This document shows positions 59,357-64,000 of a stretch of 64,000 nucleotides of DNA, piece after piece; within the stretch, counting starts at the first letter, position 1, and every line of letters begins with the position of its first letter. The notes below the pieces were generated by a model that ran no database searches, was not told where the DNA came from, and saw only the letters and a list, made by a program, of their open reading frames with translations. The DNA comes from Tunturiibacter empetritectus (GTDB lineage Bacteria > Acidobacteriota > Terriglobia > Terriglobales > Acidobacteriaceae): NCBI RefSeq assembly GCF_014201375.1, contig NZ_JACHDZ010000001.1, positions 661,206 through 725,205 of the forward strand, written 5' to 3'. The translations under genes were made by a program, and so were the position numbers.

Positions 59357-60412
59357 ATGATTCGGGGACACACCTGCATGCATCCACCCACCGCTCTCGA
59401 CCACTCGAGCGACCGCGCCATCGATCCCGCAGTAATCCCCTTCCACGCGCTTGCAACCGGTGACCGGCTGCCGGCCATTGGCCTGGGCACCTTCGGATCC
59501 GACCATGTAGAGCCCACGCAGGTGGCCGATGCGGTCAGGGGCGCGGCGAGAATTGGTTACCGGCACTTCGACTGCGCCTCGGTCTACGGGAACGAAGCCG
59601 AGGTGGGCGCGGCTCTGGAAGAGGTGATGCGCTCCGGTATCAAGCGCGAGGAACTGTGGATCACTTCGAAGTTGTGGAACGACAAGCACGGCGAGGCGGA
59701 TGTGATTCCGTCGTGCAGGAAGTCGCTCAGCGATCTGCGGATCGAATACCTTGACTTGTTTCTTGTGCACTGGCCGTTTCCCAACTTCCATCGGTCGGGC
59801 TGCGACGTCAACTCGCGCTCGGCCAACGCCAGACCCTACATCCACGAGAATTACATGAAGACTTGGCGGAAGATGGAAGATCTGGTGGAGCAGGGTCTGG
59901 TGCGTCAGATCGGCACTTCGAATATGACTGCGCCAAAGCTGAAGCTGGTGCTCGCGGACGCGCGCATCCGGCCGGCGGTCAACGAGATGGAGTTGCATCC
60001 GCACTTTCAGCAGCCGGAACTCTTTGATTTCTGCCTGTCCAACGGAATTCGCCCGATTGGTTTTTGCCCGTTGGGTTCGCCAGGACGGCCCGAGCGTGAC
60101 CGCACGCCCGAGGACACATCGCCCACCGAGGATCCGGTGATACGTGAGATTGCAGCCAAGCACGGCGTGCATCCTTCGGCAGTGTGCCTGAAGTGGGCGA
60201 TGCAGCGCGGACAAATTCCGATACCGTTTTCAGTGAATCACTATCGCCAAAATCTTGAGGCGGTGATGAGCGATCCGCTGACCGGCGACGAGATGAAGGC
60301 GATTGCGGGAATCGACCGCAACTGTCGGCTCATCAAGGGACAGGTCTTTCTGTGGAAGGAGGGGCAGAGTTGGGAAGATTTGTGGGATGTGGATGGCGTG
60401 ATTCGGCAGTAA
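59357..60412 (+). CDS. Aldo/keto reductase
   Basis: 351 residues. The barrel starts 'LPAIGLGTFGSDHV'; catalytic tetrad residues are visible as Asp and Tyr in 'YRHFDCASVYGNEAEVG', Lys in 'LWITSKLWNDKHG', and His in 'DLFLVHWPFPNFHR'. The cofactor end 'IPIPFSVNHYRQNLEAV' lies where NADPH-binding residues are expected. The protein is longer than usual (~320 aa), with an N-terminal extension of ~35 residues and an insertion after LVHWP. It is the first plus-strand gene after the LacI operator. A sugar reductase role is inference. Confidence 0.9.
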   Translation: MIRGHTCMHPPTALDHSSDRAIDPAVIPFHALATGDRLPAIGLGTFGSDHVEPTQVADAVRGAARIGYRHFDCASVYGNEAEVGAALEEVMRSGIKREELWITSKLWNDKHGEADVIPSCRKSLSDLRIEYLDLFLVHWPFPNFHRSGCDVNSRSANARPYIHENYMKTWRKMEDLVEQGLVRQIGTSNMTAPKLKLVLADARIRPAVNEMELHPHFQQPELFDFCLSNGIRPIGFCPLGSPGRPERDRTPEDTSPTEDPVIREIAAKHGVHPSAVCLKWAMQRGQIPIPFSVNHYRQNLEAVMSDPLTGDEMKAIAGIDRNCRLIKGQVFLWKEGQSWEDLWDVDGVIRQ

Positions 60413-60650
60413 GCAGGGGCAGGGATGAATGAATATGGCGAACAGCCAGTGGCGTAAGCCGACTTTGAAAGGGTACGGCTAAACAGGCTGCTGAAAAACT
60501 CGCCTCCGCCGCTGTTTTGTAAGGTCACGGGGGGCGTTTGTGTCAACCATGCGAATCAAATCCAAGGGCTATAGCTACCCGAGGGACACTTTCGCGGCGA
60601 TTGCAATTCCGCGACGGGGTCGCCAAGGGACAAAGGAACGGGAGAGAGCA

Positions 60651-61715
60651 ATGCAGGAGACCATGCGGGCGGCGTATTTGCCGGGGAATTCGACAGTGCA
60701 AATGCGGACGGTGCTGGTACCGAAGCCGGGCCACGGCGAGGTGCTGCTGCGGATGAAGGCTTCGACGATTTGCGGATCGGACATCCGCTGTATCTATCAC
60801 GAGCATCTCGGTAAGGGCCCCGAGGGCTATCAGGACATGATCGCCGGTCACGAGCCGTGCGGGCAGATTGTGGAAACTGGGCCGGGTTGCCGGCGCTTCG
60901 GTGGGGGCGATCGCGTGATCGTCTACCACATCTCCGGCTGCGGGCTCTGCAACGACTGCCGGCGCGGCTATATGATCAGTTGCACCAGCCAGAGGTACCG
61001 CCGCGCCTACGGATGGCAGCGGGATGGCGGCATGGCCGAGTTCATGCTCGCCGAAGAGAAGGATTTGATCGCCCTGCCCGATGTGCTCAGCTATGCCGAC
61101 GGGGCGCAGGTGGCCTGCGGATTCGGCACGGTCTACGAGGCGTTAGAGAAGATCGGCATCGACGGCAACCATGCCGTGCTCATTACCGGACTGGGGCCTG
61201 TGGGATTGGCGACGGCCGCGCTCTGCCGCAAGCTGGGCGCGGAGAAGATCATCGGCATCGACGTGGTTCCCGCGCGGATGAAAATCGCCATTGACTTGGG
61301 ACTTTGCGACGCGGTGCTGGCCTCCGGCGAGAACAACGTGGCCGAGGTGAAGGCGCTGACCGGCTCCATGGGTGTTGAGCGGGCGGTGGACTGCTCGGCC
61401 AACGCGGCGGCGAGCACCACTGCCGTGAGGGCAACGCGGAAGTGGGGACGAATCGCGCTGATCGGCGAAGGCGGCTCGATGACCATCACTCCCTCGCCCG
61501 ACATGATTCACGACCAGAAAACGGTTTACGGCTCCTGGGTGACCTCGATCTGGCTGATGGAGGAGTTGGTGGAGCGACTGGTGCGCTGGAACCTGCATCC
61601 GGCCGAGATCATTACGCACCGCTTTCCGCTGGAGAAGGCCGATGAGGCGTACGCGCTAATGTCTTCGGGCAAGTGCGGCAAAGTGGCAGTTTGTCAGGAT
61701 GAGGAACTGGAGTAG
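60651..61715 (+). CDS. Zinc-dependent alcohol/polyol dehydrogenase
   Basis: 354 residues from the ATG at 60651 with GGGAG nearby; the frame is open to 60540, but the additional residues do not match. MDR-family features: catalytic-zinc ligands Cys in 'ASTICGSDIRCIYHEHLG' and His/Glu in 'IAGHEPCGQIVETG', structural zinc cysteines in 'GCGLCNDCRRGYMISCTS', and 'VLITGLGPVGLATAALCRKLGAEKIIGIDV' for NAD. Threonine- or sorbitol-dehydrogenase-like enzymes share this layout. The operon with the reductase suggests sugar or polyol interconversion. Confidence 0.88.
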   Translation: MQETMRAAYLPGNSTVQMRTVLVPKPGHGEVLLRMKASTICGSDIRCIYHEHLGKGPEGYQDMIAGHEPCGQIVETGPGCRRFGGGDRVIVYHISGCGLCNDCRRGYMISCTSQRYRRAYGWQRDGGMAEFMLAEEKDLIALPDVLSYADGAQVACGFGTVYEALEKIGIDGNHAVLITGLGPVGLATAALCRKLGAEKIIGIDVVPARMKIAIDLGLCDAVLASGENNVAEVKALTGSMGVERAVDCSANAAASTTAVRATRKWGRIALIGEGGSMTITPSPDMIHDQKTVYGSWVTSIWLMEELVERLVRWNLHPAEIITHRFPLEKADEAYALMSSGKCGKVAVCQDEELE

Positions 61716-61888
61716 AAGATCCGCCGCAGGCGCCACGGGGATGCGCGAAGACACGGCGCGGCTGGACGAAGAAGGAGCCTCAAGAGGTGTTCGAGACCGC
61801 GCTTCTGAAGAAGCTGTCCATTCAGTCCACTAGTACGCAAGGTCAACGGCGGTCTTTCGAACTCGCCAGCATTATGGAGCAGACGCAT

Positions 61889-64000
61889 ATGGATCGTCGA
61901 ACTTTCTTGATGTCAAGCGGGGCATTGACGCTCGGTACATTCGCGCCGCGTGTTCCGTGTCTTATGGCTGAGCCGGCGGGTTCTGAATCGTTTATCTGGA
62001 AGCCTGGCGGACTGCTCTTTCCTTTCGAGATCGCTTCCGGCAGATTGCGTCAGAAACGCATAGTGCCAACCGACGCGGTGTCGTTGGGAGCGGACCATTC
62101 CTCGGGTGTCGAAGTCGCGCTTCAATGCAGTGGAGAGAACTCACCGGATCAAGGCATGAAGTCAGGGACTGGCCAACCGGGGACGCGGCTGCTCTTTGAG
62201 GGGCGGCGCGAGGAGCAAGGCCCACTCGGCAAGCGCCTGGTGTGTATGCACTCTGACTCCCTGCTGAACCTGAAGGTCGAGTCCGTCTACGAAGCCTTCG
62301 AGGGGGTTCGCGTCGTCAGGCGTCATACGCGGGTCGCCAATACCGGTAATGCCCGGGTGGGGATCGAGTTTCTAAGCTCGGCGATGCTGCACGGGCTTGG
62401 CCTGCCGCAGAACTTCGACCGCGAACTGCGGATTCATCTTGCCGTGAACAGCTGGATGGCCGAGGGACAATGGCACACCCTGCGTCCGTCGGAACTGGGA
62501 TTCGTGGAAAACGAGCGGACAAGCTGGTCCGCGGCGGAGGCAGGGAGCATTGGCAGTTGGTCGACGGAGCGGTATCTGCCCATGGCGATGGTTGAAAACG
62601 TCGCGCTGGGCCTCACCTGGTTTTGGCAGATCGAGCATAACGGTTCATGGCACTGGGAGATCTCGAATGTGTCGGCGCGCGACAATTATGCCGACGATGT
62701 CTATGCGTATCTAGGCGGCCCGGACGATCTCCATTCCGCCGCATGGAAAGGCCTGAACCCAGGGGAGACCTACGAGACCGTTCCTATCGCGATCGGCTGT
62801 GTAAGCGGCGGATTCTCCGAGGCCGTCGAGGAATTGACGCGCTACCGGCGGATTGCTTGCTCGATGCCGCATCCCCGCAATGCCAGTTGTCCGGTGATCT
62901 TCAACGATTACATGAACTGCCTGTGGGGCGATCCAACCGAAAGCAAGGAACTGCCGTTGATCGCCGCTGCGGCCAAGGTGGGTTGCGAGTACTTTGTAAT
63001 CGATGCCGGATGGTATGCCGACATCAACGAGGACTGGAGCCAGACCCTCGGCTCGTGGCAGGCCTCATCCACTCGCTGGCCACGAGGCCTGAAGTTCGTC
63101 ATGGACCAGATCAGACAAGCCGGCATGGTTCCGGGACTCTGGCTCGAACCGGAGGTTGCGGGGCCAAAGTCGCTTCTGGCTCAGAAGCCGGATGACTGGT
63201 TCTTTGTGCGCCACGGTAAAAGAGTTTTGAAGAACTCGCGGCTGTTGCTTGATTTCCGGAATCCCGCGGTACGGACCTATCTCGATCAGGTGATCGCACG
63301 GCTGGTGAACGAATACGGCATGGGCTACATCAAGATGGACTACAACATCGATTCGTTGCAGGGAACCGAACTCGACGCGGACAGCTTCGGACAGGGCCTG
63401 CTTGAACACAACCGCGCCCACCTTGCATGGATCGATAGCATGCTGGCCCGCTATCCCGATCTCATCGTCGAGAACTGCGGCAGCGGCGGCGGACGGATGG
63501 ACTATGCGATGCTGAGCCGGCTCCAGATACAGTCGATGACAGACCAGGAAGATTATCTGAAATTGCCGGCGATTCTGGTGGGGACCTCGGCGGCCGTGCT
63601 GCCGGAGCAACTGGCTATCTGGTCCTACCCAGTGCCGGACTCGGACCCCGATGCCGCCAGCTTCAACATGGTCACAGCGGCGATGTGCCGCATTCACCAA
63701 AGTGGCCGTCTCGACCAACTGTCGGCCAATGCATGGAACCAAGTGGCGGAAGGCATCCGCGTGTATAAGGAGATCGTTCGCAAGCACACTCCCGAGGCGG
63801 TTCCCTTCTATCCACTTGGATTGTCAGATGTGACCAATGCGGAGGCGGCGGTTGCCCTGGGTATGCGGTCTGCGGAACAGAAACTCGTGGGAGTCTGGAG
63901 AATCGATGGCCCCGCAACCATCGAGATTCCCTGGGCCTACCGGGACGCCAGATTGCTTTATCCCAGAAATCTTGGAATCCAGGCCGCCGTCGCGGGTGGA
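61889..64000 (+). CDS. GH36 alpha-galactosidase, exported (TAT), truncated by window end
   Basis: 704 codons are visible, with no stop before 64000. Start at 61889 with GGAG nine bases upstream (an ATG five codons earlier is in frame). TAT signal R3-R4 ('MDRRTFLMSSGALTLGTF'). A beta-sandwich N-terminus is followed by the GH36 barrel: 'EYFVIDAGWYADINEDW' (~370-385), 'WPRGLKFVMDQIRQAG', nucleophile Asp484 in 'IKMDYN', 'ENCGSGGGRMDYAML', and likely acid/base Asp552 in 'SMTDQED'. It releases alpha-galactose from oligosaccharides such as melibiose or raffinose. Together with GH29 it gives the island its sugar-degrading character. Confidence 0.93.
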   Translation, partial: MDRRTFLMSSGALTLGTFAPRVPCLMAEPAGSESFIWKPGGLLFPFEIASGRLRQKRIVPTDAVSLGADHSSGVEVALQCSGENSPDQGMKSGTGQPGTRLLFEGRREEQGPLGKRLVCMHSDSLLNLKVESVYEAFEGVRVVRRHTRVANTGNARVGIEFLSSAMLHGLGLPQNFDRELRIHLAVNSWMAEGQWHTLRPSELGFVENERTSWSAAEAGSIGSWSTERYLPMAMVENVALGLTWFWQIEHNGSWHWEISNVSARDNYADDVYAYLGGPDDLHSAAWKGLNPGETYETVPIAIGCVSGGFSEAVEELTRYRRIACSMPHPRNASCPVIFNDYMNCLWGDPTESKELPLIAAAAKVGCEYFVIDAGWYADINEDWSQTLGSWQASSTRWPRGLKFVMDQIRQAGMVPGLWLEPEVAGPKSLLAQKPDDWFFVRHGKRVLKNSRLLLDFRNPAVRTYLDQVIARLVNEYGMGYIKMDYNIDSLQGTELDADSFGQGLLEHNRAHLAWIDSMLARYPDLIVENCGSGGGRMDYAMLSRLQIQSMTDQEDYLKLPAILVGTSAAVLPEQLAIWSYPVPDSDPDAASFNMVTAAMCRIHQSGRLDQLSANAWNQVAEGIRVYKEIVRKHTPEAVPFYPLGLSDVTNAEAAVALGMRSAEQKLVGVWRIDGPATIEIPWAYRDARLLYPRNLGIQAAVAGG

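Noticed and set aside
1..64000. CRISPR arrays, prophage, defence systems, replication origin
   Set aside because: No regularly spaced repeats, no Cas, capsid, portal, restriction or toxin-antitoxin genes, and no DnaA-box cluster were seen.

Overview
The window looks like a chromosomal segment of an acidobacterium, most likely the Terriglobia (subdivision 1: Granulicella/Edaphobacter/Terriglobus type). The evidence is the high G+C content, an LPS-exporting outer membrane (LptC/LptA-like, LptB, MsbA, LpxD, an LpxL-like acyltransferase), PEP-CTERM proteins, a BshB1-like deacetylase, many TTG and GTG starts, and a secretome rich in twin-arginine and lipoprotein signals. This assignment is inference; no 16S gene is present.

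Bases 1-6200 carry the end of glyQ, glyS, an ArgA-like acetyltransferase, OpgC and small unknown proteins. Bases 6480-18160 form a dense plus-strand core: lptCA fusion, lptB, rpoN, hpf, rapZ, msbA, yicC, gmk, rpoZ and a family-4 uracil-DNA glycosylase. This is the widely conserved lpt-rpoN-hpf-rapZ neighbourhood joined to lipid export. Bases 18200-32400 mix housekeeping genes (priA, HU/IHF, dcd, lpxL, lpxD) with accessory ones: an RNase T2 lipoprotein, an LssY_C protein, a SYLF protein, a P-loop orphan and two tandem ferritin-like TAT proteins. Bases 32460-44050 hold a beta-propeller lipoprotein, a homocysteine methyltransferase/MTHFR fusion, xseB, an L,D-transpeptidase, a polyprenyl synthase, yajQ, tatD, a cupin, two PEP-CTERM paralogues (one frameshifted) and metG.

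Bases 44300-53175 contain a GntR/hexuronate-type MFS pair, a MeaB-methylmalonyl-CoA epimerase fusion, tsaB, rimI, psd, pssA, an Asd-like protein without the usual Cys, and mak. A tRNA-Leu(CAA) at 53309 is followed by about 1.5 kb of gene debris (an IS110 transposase remnant and a probable S53 peptidase tail). After that comes a carbohydrate island: GH29 fucosidase, Gfo/Idh/MocA oxidoreductase, LacI regulator, aldo/keto reductase, zinc alcohol dehydrogenase and a GH36 alpha-galactosidase that runs off the window end. A perfect 14-bp LacI-type operator lies just after a good promoter between the divergent lacI-type and reductase genes.

The most unusual non-coding signal is a family of short palindromic elements (6219, 19444, 28630, partial at 41587). 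They share terminal inverted repeats and nested hairpins, occur in both orientations, and always lie between genes. Other points of interest are a low-G+C patch inside metG, a G-run frameshift in one PEP-CTERM gene, a 17-bp duplication at the lpxL/lpxD junction, and a strong hairpin-T-tract locus in a gene-free stretch before the SYLF gene.
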